Positions 1-8,420 of a stretch of 64,000 nucleotides of DNA are shown in pieces (position 1 is the first letter of the stretch; each line of letters opens with the position of its first letter). Source of the DNA: Propioniciclava flava (GTDB lineage Bacteria; Actinomycetota; Actinomycetes; Propionibacteriales; Propionibacteriaceae); NCBI RefSeq assembly GCF_004126535.1, contig NZ_PPCV01000002.1:248001-312000 (forward strand), written 5' to 3'. A program made the position numbers and the translations under genes. Below the pieces are notes generated by a model, which searched no databases, was not told where the DNA came from, and was given only the letters and a program-made list of their open reading frames with translations.

Positions 1-1332
1 GATCACGACCACCCGGCCGCGTACGAGTTGTGCGGCCTGGACTGCCTCTAGAATGTCCCACTCGCTCATCAAGTCGAGGATGGACTTCTGGTCAGATGCA
101 GCGAGTTCGCTGAGTTCCTTGAGCAGCGCGAAGAACTGCTCGTTCTCATAGGCGTTCAGAAGGATCTCGACGATCTGATCGAGCCGGTCAGACTCCATCG
201 TCGGGGAATCGGCGAGCGTCTGAATCGCTCTGAGGAGCTCCTTCTGCTGCCGTTCCGGAAACTTCTCGATCCGCTTCATGTAGGTCGTGGAGACCCTGAG
301 GCGTTCCTTCTGCCTCTTGGCGCGAGCAGCGGCCCACTTGCGCAGAGACTCCCGCAGCATGCCCTGGCCCCATTCCAGGATCGGCTGCGCGATGGGATGC
401 TCCCACAGGACTGTGGCGCGGTCGGTGGCGATCAAGTCGTCAGAGTAGGAGTCGAGTCCGTCCACGAATACCTCGCCGGTGAGGTACTGAAGCCCCAGCT
501 GGTTCTGCGTTCCACCGCTCATGTCGAAGAAGAACGGGGTCTGGACCAGTTTTCCTCTAGAGAGCACGGAGATGCCTCGGATGTCATCGTTCTTGATCGG
601 CTTCTCGGTGAATCCGACCCACCACTGGACTGTTCCGACGCCGGGCAGGTCGACGGTGTCGAGACCGTTCTCTGGATAACGAAACTGGAGCTCCGTCTCG
701 TCCGAGGCGAGTGCGTCGTTATTGAGCGTCACCTGGAAGGAATTGCTGAGGATCGAGAATCGTCGTCCCATGCTCCGTCGGAACGATGCAGACGGGATGC
801 GATTCTTCAACTGGAGCTCGGTCAGACGCACCTCGGTCCCGTTGGGTCGCGTCTCATCCGGTAGGAGCACCCTGTCTTCGAGCACGGTAGGACGATACGT
901 GTTGGTGTTGCTACTCACGAGGTCGTCGTAGCTCATCTGGAATGAGGTGAGATGGCCGTCGCTGACAGTTGTAATCGTGACGATCTTCGCGATGCCGAAA
1001 CCGGCGAGCTTTCCGAGGCCCTTGCGCCCGAGGACAAGTCGTCCACCGGGCGAACGATCTGCGCCGGAGGCCCGTCGATCCCTCCCGACGAGCAGGTACT
1101 TTTCGTTTACGTCCTCGAAGGTCATTCCGAGACCGTCGTCTCGGATCACGATCTCAGAGTTCGCGTCGAGAGCTGTGTCGAGCGGAACCTCGATCTGTAC
1201 GGAGGTCGCGTCGGCGTCGTAGGCGTTCGCGACCAGCTCCGCGATGGCTGGCACCGCGCCGGAGTACATCTGCAGCCCGAGGTGGCGAACAAGCGACCCC
1301 GCGAAGTCCATCGTCAACTCTCGACCGCTCAC
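1..1332 (-). CDS. GHKL (HSP90/histidine-kinase-like) ATPase, 3' part beyond window
   Basis: The reading frame is open for 444 codons from a GTG at 1332 down to the left edge, so the C-terminus is missing. An AAGGAG ribosome site lies 4 nt before the GTG. The N-terminus has a Bergerat ATP-binding fold: N-box ELVANAYDAD (residues 32-41), G1 box DDGLGM (65-70) and a glycine-rich lid GRKGLGKLAGFGIA (102-115). A beta-rich middle follows, and then from about residue 330 a charged helical region. This layout recalls standalone HATPase_c_3 proteins, some of which carry a C-terminal effector domain. That domain would lie outside the window, so the function is unknown. The gene follows the DprA-like gene on the same strand after 120 nt and may be co-transcribed with it. 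A role in DNA or phage defence is inference only. Confidence 0.8.
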   Translation of the reverse strand, partial: MSGRELTMDFAGSLVRHLGLQMYSGAVPAIAELVANAYDADATSVQIEVPLDTALDANSEIVIRDDGLGMTFEDVNEKYLLVGRDRRASGADRSPGGRLVLGRKGLGKLAGFGIAKIVTITTVSDGHLTSFQMSYDDLVSSNTNTYRPTVLEDRVLLPDETRPNGTEVRLTELQLKNRIPSASFRRSMGRRFSILSNSFQVTLNNDALASDETELQFRYPENGLDTVDLPGVGTVQWWVGFTEKPIKNDDIRGISVLSRGKLVQTPFFFDMSGGTQNQLGLQYLTGEVFVDGLDSYSDDLIATDRATVLWEHPIAQPILEWGQGMLRESLRKWAAARAKRQKERLRVSTTYMKRIEKFPERQQKELLRAIQTLADSPTMESDRLDQIVEILLNAYENEQFFALLKELSELAASDQKSILDLMSEWDILEAVQAAQLVRGRVVVI

Positions 1333-1452
1333 AGGACTCCTTCCGCAGGAACGAAGGTTCCGCGAGGAGGCGTCAGAACCGCATGGCTAGAGTCTACTCG
1401 CCGCGCTTCACGCACCCGATGGCGTTGCTCGACTGGGCCGCGTGGTGAGTGG

Positions 1453-2445
1453 CTACAGCACCCGTTGATCCGACCGCGACGTCGCCGTGCGGGTGTGCTC
1501 GTACGCACGTCGTTCGCCTACAGGCGTGGGGCGCTCCGCCTGGCGGACACCGATGATCTGTTCAGAGTGCGACACGATGCGAGCGATCTTCAGTTCCAGC
1601 AACTCGTGCGGTCCATTGCTTGTTGCACTGGTCACCGGGCCGGGAACAGCTCCGACGGCGCGGCCGAGTTCGTGCGCGCGTCGGGCGACGGTCATGGATC
1701 CAGAGCGAACGCCAGCCTCGACCACGACGGTGGTCGCAGACAGCGCGGCCATCAGCCGCGCCCGAGCAATGAAGCGATGGCGCGTCGGCACTGCGGCCGG
1801 TGGAACCTCGCTGACCAGGAGGCCGAGGTCGGCCACTCGTTCAAGCAGTTCACGGTGACCCATCGGGTAGGGACGATCAACGCCGTTCGCCATGACAGCG
1901 ATCGTGTCGCCGCCTGACGCGAGGGTCGCTCGGTGGGCGGCGCCTTCGATGCCGTATGCGCCGCCGGCCACGATGATCCGCTCAGCGTTGGCGAGGTCGG
2001 AGGCAAGCTGCCCGGCCACATGGTCGCCGTAGGAGGTCGAGGCCCTCGCGCCGGTGATCGTAACGAAATCGCTGAGCGGTCGCGCGAGGAACGATGTCGT
2101 GCCACGAGCCCACAGGACGTATGGCCGTCGGTCGGCAAGATCGTCGAGCGCGGAAGGCCACTCCTTGTCGCCGGGGACTAGCGCGCCGATACCAGCGCGC
2201 TCGGCTTCGACGACGTTCTGCTCAAGTGTCCGAGCGTCTGAGCGCTCGAACTGGGAACGCCACACCTGGGCGTCAACGTTACTGAGGCCCGGCACCACGT
2301 CGTCACGTTCGGCGAGTCGGAGCAACTCAAGCGCTCCCAGCTTGCCCAGGAGTCGGCCTGTTACCGCGTCGTCTGGTTCGACGATCATCGACAGCACCAT
2401 CCGTGCTGTGCGCTCGTCCTGGACTACGTCGCTCAGGTTCGTCAT
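1453..2445 (-). CDS. DprA/Smf-like Rossmann (SLOG-type) protein, accessory copy
   Basis: This 330-residue protein has the DprA/Smf core at about residues 95-275: a WPSALDDL-like entry, an ITGARAS first strand, GGAYGIEGAAH (the usual GGARGID loop), then the RARLMAALS and SGSMTVARRAHELGR segments. In classical DprA this fold binds single-stranded DNA and loads RecA. Here the C-terminal tail after the core is a short, charged, apparently disordered stretch and no winged-helix domain is evident. The gene sits with an ATPase, a small membrane protein and a recombinase-like remnant rather than with the usual housekeeping dprA neighbours, so I read it as an accessory paralogue. It is transcribed leftward, 120 nt ahead of the GHKL ATPase. 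DprA belongs to the SLOG superfamily, some members of which act in nucleotide signalling and conflict systems. Confidence 0.85.
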   Translation of the reverse strand: MTNLSDVVQDERTARMVLSMIVEPDDAVTGRLLGKLGALELLRLAERDDVVPGLSNVDAQVWRSQFERSDARTLEQNVVEAERAGIGALVPGDKEWPSALDDLADRRPYVLWARGTTSFLARPLSDFVTITGARASTSYGDHVAGQLASDLANAERIIVAGGAYGIEGAAHRATLASGGDTIAVMANGVDRPYPMGHRELLERVADLGLLVSEVPPAAVPTRHRFIARARLMAALSATTVVVEAGVRSGSMTVARRAHELGRAVGAVPGPVTSATSNGPHELLELKIARIVSHSEQIIGVRQAERPTPVGERRAYEHTRTATSRSDQRVL

Positions 2446-2640
2446 CGTCGGGCCCTCTCACTCCTACAGAGAGGTGCGCGCGGCAACTCGGGAGCGAAGG
2501 GTTCCGTGAACGCCGACCCCGGCGTACAGTGGATGGTTAAGCAGGTTCTCCTCATATTGCGGGTCCTCCGGGACGGCCTTCGGGCACTCACACACGTTCT
2601 GCCTCCTCGACGGAGTAACACGTGTGACGAGAGGCCCGTC

Positions 2641-3012
2641 ATGTTCCGCCTTATCTGGACGCTCAGCGTTCGCACTCGCGACTATCTGCACCGCTACATG
2701 CCGAGCAACCAGCTGCTCGCTGCCATCCGCACCCGTCGCGGACTCAAGTGGGGGATACCCGCGATGCTGGTCGCGCTTCCGTACATCCTGATCGCCAGCG
2801 TCTGCTCGGGCGCGACAGCCGACGGCGGCCCCGGCTGGCTCCACCTCATCGTGCTGTGGGCATGCTGGAACGCGCTCAAGTTCATCATCATGGGACCCGT
2901 GAGCGTCGCTCTGCTCATCCGTGCGCGCCTGCGCGAGGCTGCGGTCCGTCGTCACCAGCGCCACGACTCGCGCGTCGAGGCGAGCCTGCGTGAGCCAGCC
3001 CTTCGTGTCTAG
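2641..3012 (+). CDS. small integral membrane protein of mobile-element type
   Basis: The 123-residue product starts at ATG 2641, six nt after a GAGAGG ribosome site. The upstream continuation of the frame (from 2506) looks non-coding. Two hydrophobic segments are visible, about residues 38-55 (LVALPYILIASVC) and 62-88 (LHLIVLWACWNALKFIIMG), followed by a basic C-terminus rich in Arg and His. Similar short proteins occur on actinobacterial plasmids and integrated elements, sometimes labelled sulfate permease without good reason. I do not know the function. A plausible promoter lies at 2501-2529 (TTCCGT, 17 bp, TACAGT). The gene is divergent from the DprA-like gene. Confidence 0.65.
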   Translation: MFRLIWTLSVRTRDYLHRYMPSNQLLAAIRTRRGLKWGIPAMLVALPYILIASVCSGATADGGPGWLHLIVLWACWNALKFIIMGPVSVALLIRARLREAAVRRHQRHDSRVEASLREPALRV

Positions 3013-3014
3013 GC

Positions 3015-3362
3015 TCAACCGCCCACGGTAGTGGATGCCGTGATGCGAGAACCACAGCGCCCGCCAGGCCGGATCACGACACCGTGCGAAGCGAGAGCTC
3101 GCCGGACCGCCTGAGGCCCCGCCCCAACCTTCACGCCGACCTCTACCAGCGTCAACCCGCTGAGGTAGAGGTCGGCTGTTTCGTGGATGCGGGAGGGGTC
3201 GAACCGTCCACGGCGGATCGTCACCTCCCGCCGGGTGAGGTGGGTGGCGACCGTGCGGCGGTTGACTCCGAAGCGGGATGCCAACTCAACGAGCGTCGCT
3301 CCCTCGCGATACTGCGCCACCAGATCGTCGACCTGCTCCGGGCGAAGGAGGGTTTGAGCCAT
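3015..3362 (-). CDS. HTH protein resembling the C-terminus of a serine recombinase
   Basis: From ATG 3362 the product is about 115 residues. It contains two successive helix-turn-helix units: LVAQYREGATLVELASRFGV followed by NRRTVATHL, then LYLSGLTLVEVGVKVG followed by QAVRRALASHGVVIR. That tandem arrangement is typical of the DNA-binding tail of actinobacterial large or Tn3-type serine recombinases. No resolvase catalytic domain is present upstream, although the frame stays open to 3623. It could be a truncated recombinase left at the edge of a mobile element, or a standalone DNA-binding protein. The start is uncertain: GTG codons at about 3377-3380 are alternatives and no strong ribosome site is seen. 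It ends 3 nt from the convergent membrane-protein gene. Confidence 0.6.
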   Translation of the reverse strand: MAQTLLRPEQVDDLVAQYREGATLVELASRFGVNRRTVATHLTRREVTIRRGRFDPSRIHETADLYLSGLTLVEVGVKVGAGPQAVRRALASHGVVIRPGGRCGSRITASTTVGG

Positions 3363-3672
3363 CCCAAGTGATCGCACCACTCGCCCCCTGGAGTCGGACA
3401 CAGTAGGCTCGGAGGAGCGCTGGTCGTGGTCGTAGAAGCCCCGTGACCTGCGCAAAGACAAGGTTTTCAAGGGTGGGCAGGGGTTCTCAAACTCTCTACG
3501 GAGGTCCACCCACATCGAATCCCGTTCGGCTATGTAATCCAGCCGGGCGGGGTTTTCTTTATTCGCGGCGGCCCGGCGTGGCTGGTGAGCCAATCGGTGA
3601 GTCAATCCACTTTTGCCACGCACCCTTGCCTTCCCCGCGTGTCGAGTCGACCGCTTGGTGTGCGGTCAGGGG
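3363..3672. other. 310-nt stretch without a convincing gene, probable boundary of accessory region
   Basis: This stretch separates the recombinase-like remnant from the VOC gene. Its leftward frame continues open but the translation has no family likeness. It is less GC-rich in places (about 3470-3560) than its neighbours. I see no complete tRNA, no clear direct repeat with the 0-3 kb region and no recombinase catalytic motif. A degraded 5' part of the recombinase or an attachment site could lie here. Confidence 0.4.
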
Positions 3673-4122
3673 TTACGCCTGCGGGGTGGGGAGGGCCTCG
3701 GCCAGGCCGATCAGGACGCCTTCTGGGCCGCGGATGTAGCACAGCCGGTAGGCGTCCTCGTAGCGGACAACCTCCTCGGAGACCAGTTCGACGCCGTGAG
3801 GCTGCAGCCGGGCCAAGGTGGTGTCGAGGTCGTCGACGGCGAACATGACGCGCAGGTAGCCCAGGGCGTTCACGGGGGCGCGGCGATGATCGGCGATGAC
3901 GTCGGGGGTAAGGAAGCGGGACAGTTCCAGTGCGCTGTGGCCATCAGGGGTGCGCAGCATAGCGATCTCGACGCGCTGGGTACCCAGGCCGGTGACTCGG
4001 CCCGCCCACGGCCCCTCGATCACAGTGCGGCCTTCCAAGGTGAGCCCCAGATCGACGAAGAAAGGGATCGCGGCGTCCAGGTCGGCGACCACCAGGCCGA
4101 CGTTGTCCATGCGCACGGGCAT
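3673..4122 (-). CDS. VOC (glyoxalase/bleomycin-resistance) family protein
   Basis: This 149-residue protein has two beta-alpha-beta-beta-beta modules of the vicinal oxygen chelate fold. The first opens with MDNVGLVVADLDAAIPFF and the second begins near residue 88 with GYLRVMFAVDDLDTTLARL. The segment RTPDGHSALELSRF at about 58-71 carries the usual ELSR-type metal-side strand, and YIRGPEGVLIGLAE closes the fold. Members act as lyases, dioxygenases or antibiotic-binding proteins, and the substrate cannot be told from sequence. The gene is transcribed leftward, back to back with the ClC channel gene. Confidence 0.85.
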   Translation of the reverse strand: MPVRMDNVGLVVADLDAAIPFFVDLGLTLEGRTVIEGPWAGRVTGLGTQRVEIAMLRTPDGHSALELSRFLTPDVIADHRRAPVNALGYLRVMFAVDDLDTTLARLQPHGVELVSEEVVRYEDAYRLCYIRGPEGVLIGLAEALPTPQA

Positions 4123-4195
4123 GCCCGCAGCCTAGCGGTGTCCGCCACCGTTGAGACCGACGGTGCCTGTCCTTCGAGGGGAGGAGAATCGGCCC

Positions 4196-5500
4196 GTGTG
4201 GGAAACGCTGATCGCCCGGGTGCGGCACCTTGCCTCGTCGCGGCGGTGGCGGGTTGCCCGCAACGGCGTCCTGGCCGGCCTGCTGGCTGGCGCCGTCGTC
4301 TGCCTGTACCGCTATCTCATCGAAATCGCCACCGGCTTCGCGGTTCAGACCTACGCCTACCTCGGTGAGCATCCCTGGATGATCCCGGTATGGGGGGTCG
4401 CCGCAGCGGTGGTCGTCGTGGGGGTCTGGCTGGTCCTGCGGTGGGAACCCCAGGCGTCCGGTTCGGGCATCCCGCAAGTGAAGGGCTTCCTGCTCGGCGG
4501 GCTCGGCATGCGCCCCGGACGCGTCATCGGTGCCCGGTTCCTCGGCGGTACGAGCGGTGCGGTGTTCGGGCTCTCCCTGGGCCGCGAAGGGCCCTCTATC
4601 CATCTGGGTGCGGCCGTCGCGGCACTCCTTCGGCGTCCGCTCCGCGCCACCCCCGAAGAAGCCGACCACCTCGTCACCAGCGGAGCCGCAGCAGGCCTCG
4701 CCGCCGCCTTCAACGCCCCCGTCTCCGGGATGATCTTCGGCATGGAGGGCCTCCACCGCAGCTTCTCCCCGCTCGTGGTGGCCTCCGCGTCCACCGGAGC
4801 GCTCGCTGCCGGTGCCGTCTCACCCCTCGTCTTCGGGCCCCACTCAATCCTGCAATTCGCCGCCGTGGATCCGCTGCCGCTCACCGAACTCTGGCTGCTC
4901 CTCCCGCTCGGGATCATCACGGGAGTGCTCGGCGCGGCCGTCAACCGGCTGCTCCTCGCCTCCCAAACGCTCGCCCACCTGCCCGGCCCCACAGGGCTGG
5001 GGGTCGCCTTCGGGGCCGCGCTACTCGTCGGCCTGACCATGCCCCAGGTGCTCGGCGGGGGAGCGCCGCTGATCGGCTGGGCCGAGCAAGCAAGCGCCGG
5101 AATCGGCGTCCTGCTGATCCTCCTGGCAGGCAAAATGCTCTTCACCGCGATCAGCTTCGGCAGCGGCATCCCCGGCGGGATCTTCATGCCGATCCTCGCC
5201 ATGGGGACGCTGTGCGGGGCCAGCTACGCCGTCGTCCTGCGCACCTGGGGCATCTCGCCCGCCTCCCAAGCGGTCGTCGCCCTGTGCGGCATGGCCGGGC
5301 TGCTCGCCGCGACCGTCCGCACACCCCTCACGTCGATCCTGCTCACCGCCGAAATGAGCGGAAGCCTGTCCCACCTGCTACCGGTGGCGCTCGTCGTCAT
5401 CATCGCGGCCTTCACCGCGGACGCCCTCCGCGTCCCACCCATCTACGAGGCGCTGCTGGAACGCCGCCTCCGCGCCGAGAACGCAGCGGCGGCGTCCTAG
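4196..5500 (+). CDS. ClC family chloride channel/transporter
   Basis: This 434-residue polytopic membrane protein shows the ClC selectivity motifs GSGIP (residues 89-93), GREGP (129-133, with the gating glutamate at 131) and a GIPGGIFMP segment in the second half. It has about ten hydrophobic segments and no CBS domains at the C-terminus, as in the short bacterial ClCs. Such proteins conduct or exchange chloride (or fluoride in a divergent clade whose motifs differ from these). The GTG at 4196 is chosen because GGGGAGGAG lies 9 nt upstream. An in-frame TTG at 4151 is less likely. Confidence 0.9.
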   Translation: MWETLIARVRHLASSRRWRVARNGVLAGLLAGAVVCLYRYLIEIATGFAVQTYAYLGEHPWMIPVWGVAAAVVVVGVWLVLRWEPQASGSGIPQVKGFLLGGLGMRPGRVIGARFLGGTSGAVFGLSLGREGPSIHLGAAVAALLRRPLRATPEEADHLVTSGAAAGLAAAFNAPVSGMIFGMEGLHRSFSPLVVASASTGALAAGAVSPLVFGPHSILQFAAVDPLPLTELWLLLPLGIITGVLGAAVNRLLLASQTLAHLPGPTGLGVAFGAALLVGLTMPQVLGGGAPLIGWAEQASAGIGVLLILLAGKMLFTAISFGSGIPGGIFMPILAMGTLCGASYAVVLRTWGISPASQAVVALCGMAGLLAATVRTPLTSILLTAEMSGSLSHLLPVALVVIIAAFTADALRVPPIYEALLERRLRAENAAAAS

Positions 5501-5510
5501 GACGACCCGA

Positions 5511-5804
5511 CTACAGTTCGACGACCTCGAACTCGAGGAGATCCGCGCCACTGGCCACCGGCTTGGTGCCCGGGCCCGCATGCGCGGCAGCAGCACGGTT
5601 GTCGCGCCACTGCACGAACGACTCCTCATCCGCCCACGTGGTGACGACGAAGTACCGATCATCGCCGCGCACCGGACGCAGAAGCTGGAAACCCAAGAAC
5701 CCCGGCTCCTGATCGACGGCGTGCTTGCGCGCCGCGAAACGAGCCTCCAGTTCGGTACCCGAACCTGCGGGGACAGAGATTGCGTTGATCTTGACGACTG
5801 CCAT
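5511..5804 (-). CDS. antibiotic-biosynthesis-monooxygenase domain protein (HmoA-like)
   Basis: The 97-residue product starts at ATG 5804 with MAVVKINAISVP. It is a single ABM ferredoxin-like domain: a GSGTELEARF helix start, EPGFLGFQLLRP (the usual pGfxgfxll strand) and DRYFVVTTWADEESFVQW. This pattern matches small heme-degrading or quinol monooxygenases. No catalytic assignment is possible from sequence alone. The gene converges with the ClC gene (10 nt between stops) and diverges from the 2H phosphoesterase gene. Confidence 0.85.
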   Translation of the reverse strand: MAVVKINAISVPAGSGTELEARFAARKHAVDQEPGFLGFQLLRPVRGDDRYFVVTTWADEESFVQWRDNRAAAAHAGPGTKPVASGADLLEFEVVEL

Positions 5805-5857
5805 GCCCCCGAGTGTAGGAGGGTCCACCCCGCCAGGGCCCATGGGAGACTGGGTCG

Positions 5858-6370
5858 GTGGGGGGACACGCGGTGCTGCTGATCGGCGTCCCCGCCCTGG
5901 AGGGCTGGATCCGGGAACGCACCGCCTTCTACGACGCGAGTTTCCTGTCCGCCGACCCACGGTTCGCGCACGCCCACATCACGATCCTGGCGCCCTGCCC
6001 GCCCGACCTCACACTCCTGACGCGCGTCGCCGCCACGGTGGCACCCTTCGATTTCACCCTTCGCCGCTGCGGGCAGTTCCCCGACGGAACGATCCACCTG
6101 ATTCCCGAACCCGCCGACGGTTTCACCGCCCTCACCGCCGCGGCACGGGCCGCCGCACCCCACATTCGCCCCTACTGGGGGCGAGCGGAACCCGCACCGC
6201 ACCTCACCCTCGACCGGACAGGGCCCGGCGTCAGCGTCGCCTCCACGCTGTCGTCCCTGGCCGATGTCGTTCCCGCACGCGGGCGAGCCGAGGAACTGCT
6301 GCTCACCTGGTGGGAGTCCGACAGGTGCCGCGTCCTGGGTGCCGCCCCGCTCGGCGATGGCACGAACTGA
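5858..6370 (+). CDS. 2'-5' RNA ligase / 2H phosphoesterase family protein
   Basis: The 170-residue protein carries the two HxTx motifs that define the 2H superfamily: HITI near residue 40 and HLTL near residue 115, each followed by a hydrophobic strand. The family hydrolyses or forms 2',3'-cyclic or 2'-5' RNA phosphate linkages, and the bacterial substrate is usually unknown. The GTG at 5858 has a GGGAGA stretch about 12 nt upstream, so the exact start is uncertain. Confidence 0.8.
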   Translation: MGGHAVLLIGVPALEGWIRERTAFYDASFLSADPRFAHAHITILAPCPPDLTLLTRVAATVAPFDFTLRRCGQFPDGTIHLIPEPADGFTALTAAARAAAPHIRPYWGRAEPAPHLTLDRTGPGVSVASTLSSLADVVPARGRAEELLLTWWESDRCRVLGAAPLGDGTN

Positions 6371-6406
6371 GAAGATCTCAGGTTTGTAAAGTCCCCAATC
6401 GGGGAC
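6367..6406. terminator. two small adjacent hairpins after the 2H phosphoesterase gene
   Basis: CTGAG-AAGAT-CTCAG (6367-6381) overlaps the stop codon, and GTCCCC-AATC-GGGGAC (6391-6406) follows. Together they could end transcription of the preceding gene. There is no T-run after the second stem, so confidence is limited. Confidence 0.4.
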
Positions 6407-6471
6407 GTTCGACGCTAGGTTGAACCAATGGACCCGTCGACTCGACCGCGACGGTGCAGAGGGGAGGCTTC

Positions 6472-6849
6472 ATGATCGTCGTGCCCGTGATCGTGGCGCT
6501 CGCCTTGCTGACCCTTCTCGCTACCCTGCAGGCCCTGCTGGCCCTGGGGCAACCCGTGGGCGAATACCTGTGGGGTGGTCGCCATCGCTGCGCCACCCCT
6601 CGGCTGCGTCAGGTGGCACGCTGGGCCGTCCTCGCCTACGCGGTGGCTGCACTCGTCTTGCTGAGCCGTGCCGACCTGCTGCCCGGGCACGATGCCCCCT
6701 TCATTCGCGCCCTGGCCTGGATCGTGTTCGCCTACGGCGCCTGCCAAGTCATCCTCAACGCCATGTCGAGCAGCCGACGCCAGCGCAAACTGATGATGCC
6801 CGTGAGCACCGTGCTCATGCTGAGCGTCCTGCTGATCGCAGCCAGCTGA
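6472..6849 (+). CDS. four-helix membrane protein of unknown function
   Basis: The 125-residue product starts at ATG 6472, with GGGGAGG 4-5 nt upstream. Hydrophobic segments lie at about residues 2-24, 47-66, 78-98 and 105-124, separated by short basic loops. The predicted topology is four membrane spans with almost no soluble part. I do not recognise a family. It converges on menD with an 11-nt gap. Confidence 0.7.
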   Translation: MIVVPVIVALALLTLLATLQALLALGQPVGEYLWGGRHRCATPRLRQVARWAVLAYAVAALVLLSRADLLPGHDAPFIRALAWIVFAYGACQVILNAMSSSRRQRKLMMPVSTVLMLSVLLIAAS

Positions 6850-6860
6850 CGCGTCCGGCA

Positions 6861-8420
6861 CTACACCGGCGGCAGCGGCACCTCGACGACGCGCCGCCCG
6901 CCCTGGTACGACGCCAGCACGTCCGCGAGACCCGCAGCCTCCACCCTGACGCCGTCGGCGCCGAACCCCCGCGCGAGCGTGACCGGATCAAGCACCTGAC
7001 CTGCGGCGAAGAACCGCTCAAACAGCGGACGCGGCGCGCGCCCGTGTTCCAGGCCGCCGAAAATCCCCCCGCCGTGATCGTTGACCACGATGACGTCCAG
7101 GTCGGGTTCGGCCTCCAGCGTCCCCCGCCCGAGCCCGCCGACGTCGTGAGCGAAACTCAGATCCCCCAGCACGACGCGCACCGGTGCGCCCAGCCCGATG
7201 GCCAGCCCGTGCGCGGTAGAGATCAGCCCATCGATCCCCGCAAGGCCCCGGTTGGCGAGCACGCGGACGCCGCGATCCCTTCCGGGAACGACGGTGTCGA
7301 AGGCGCGCACCGTGTTCGAGGAGCCCAACAGCAGCACGCCGGGCGCCTCCCAGACCGCAAGCGCCACCTGTTCGATCGGTGAGGGCACGTAGGTGCGGGC
7401 CACCGCGGCGTCGGCCTCACGCCAGCGCTCTAACCAGGCGATGTCCGCGACCCGTGCGGGCGGCGGCGTCACCGCGGGAACAATGGCTGTCGCGTGACCG
7501 GTGACGTCATTCCAGCGCGCGGTGGGGGACACCACGATCACCTCACGATCACCGCGGGCCAGCAACGCCGACATCGTCCGTGACAAGGTTGGATGCCCGA
7601 ACACGATCAATCGACGCGCATCATCGGCCAGCCCGTCGGCCACCAGGCGCTGATAGTGGACGATCGCACCCTCGACGCGCGCCCCCGACGACGGCTCGGC
7701 CAGCAGGGGCCACTGCGCGAGCAGGGCCAACTCTGCAGCACTCCCCCCCGCGCCGTCCCCCGCGATGACCAACGTGCGGGCGTCCGGCGGGAGCGCGGCG
7801 GCGCTGGCGCCCAGTTCTGGGGCGATCACCTCGGTGGGCATCAACCGTCCGATGTCCTCCCAGCGGTCGGCGGGCACCAGCGGCTCAGCGAAGCCGATGT
7901 TGAGCTGGACCGGCCCCGGATCGCGGGTGATCGTGCCGAGCGCCGCCGCCACCGCCCTGGTCACCTGGCCTTGGACCGCGGCAGGGTTCATGCGCGCCGG
8001 AAGATCGGCCGACCAGCGCGTCGCCACCCCGTACAGGTGCGGCTGATGGGTCGTCTGGCTGGCGCCCGTCCCGCGCCACTCGTGGGGGCGATCCGCACTG
8101 AGCACCACCAACGGCAGCCCCGTATGCGAAGCCTCCAGGACGGCTGGATGCAGGTTCGCCACCGCAGTGCCCGACGTGGTGACGACCGCCACCGCACGAT
8201 GCTCACCGTTGAGCGCATGGGCTTTCAGCAACCCGAGCGCGTAGAACCCGGCGGTGCGCTCATCGACGCGGACGTGCACCCGCACCAACCCTGCAGCTTC
8301 GGCATCCGCCGCGGCATAGGCCAGTGGCGCCGACCGCGAGCCGGGCGCGATCACGATGTGCCGCAGGCCCGTGCTCACGAGCCGTGCGATCACCTCACGG
8401 GCCATCTGGGTGGAACTCAT
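6861..8420 (-). CDS. menD: 2-succinyl-5-enolpyruvyl-6-hydroxy-3-cyclohexene-1-carboxylate synthase
   Basis: MenD is the thiamin-diphosphate enzyme that joins isochorismate and 2-oxoglutarate in menaquinone synthesis. The 519-residue protein opens with a MenD-type pyrimidine domain (IAPGSRSAPLAYA near residue 24, and a TSGTAVANL segment). It has a central Rossmann domain and a C-terminal ThDP domain with GDLSF at 419-423 and the matching ND 30 residues on. It is the last gene of the leftward menF-menC-menD run and overlaps menC by 4 nt (ATGA). It is slightly short for the family but shows no missing motif. Confidence 0.95.
   Translation of the reverse strand: MSSTQMAREVIARLVSTGLRHIVIAPGSRSAPLAYAAADAEAAGLVRVHVRVDERTAGFYALGLLKAHALNGEHRAVAVVTTSGTAVANLHPAVLEASHTGLPLVVLSADRPHEWRGTGASQTTHQPHLYGVATRWSADLPARMNPAAVQGQVTRAVAAALGTITRDPGPVQLNIGFAEPLVPADRWEDIGRLMPTEVIAPELGASAAALPPDARTLVIAGDGAGGSAAELALLAQWPLLAEPSSGARVEGAIVHYQRLVADGLADDARRLIVFGHPTLSRTMSALLARGDREVIVVSPTARWNDVTGHATAIVPAVTPPPARVADIAWLERWREADAAVARTYVPSPIEQVALAVWEAPGVLLLGSSNTVRAFDTVVPGRDRGVRVLANRGLAGIDGLISTAHGLAIGLGAPVRVVLGDLSFAHDVGGLGRGTLEAEPDLDVIVVNDHGGGIFGGLEHGRAPRPLFERFFAAGQVLDPVTLARGFGADGVRVEAAGLADVLASYQGGRRVVEVPLPPV

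Noticed and set aside
1-400. A Shedu/DUF4263 nuclease assignment for the left-edge ATPase
   Set aside because: The helical region before the edge reminds me of proteins that carry such a domain, but no catalytic residues are visible in the window.
2464-3018. A leftward frame opposite the small membrane protein gene
   Set aside because: Composition is charged and patternless. The rightward frame has hydrophobic spans and a ribosome site.
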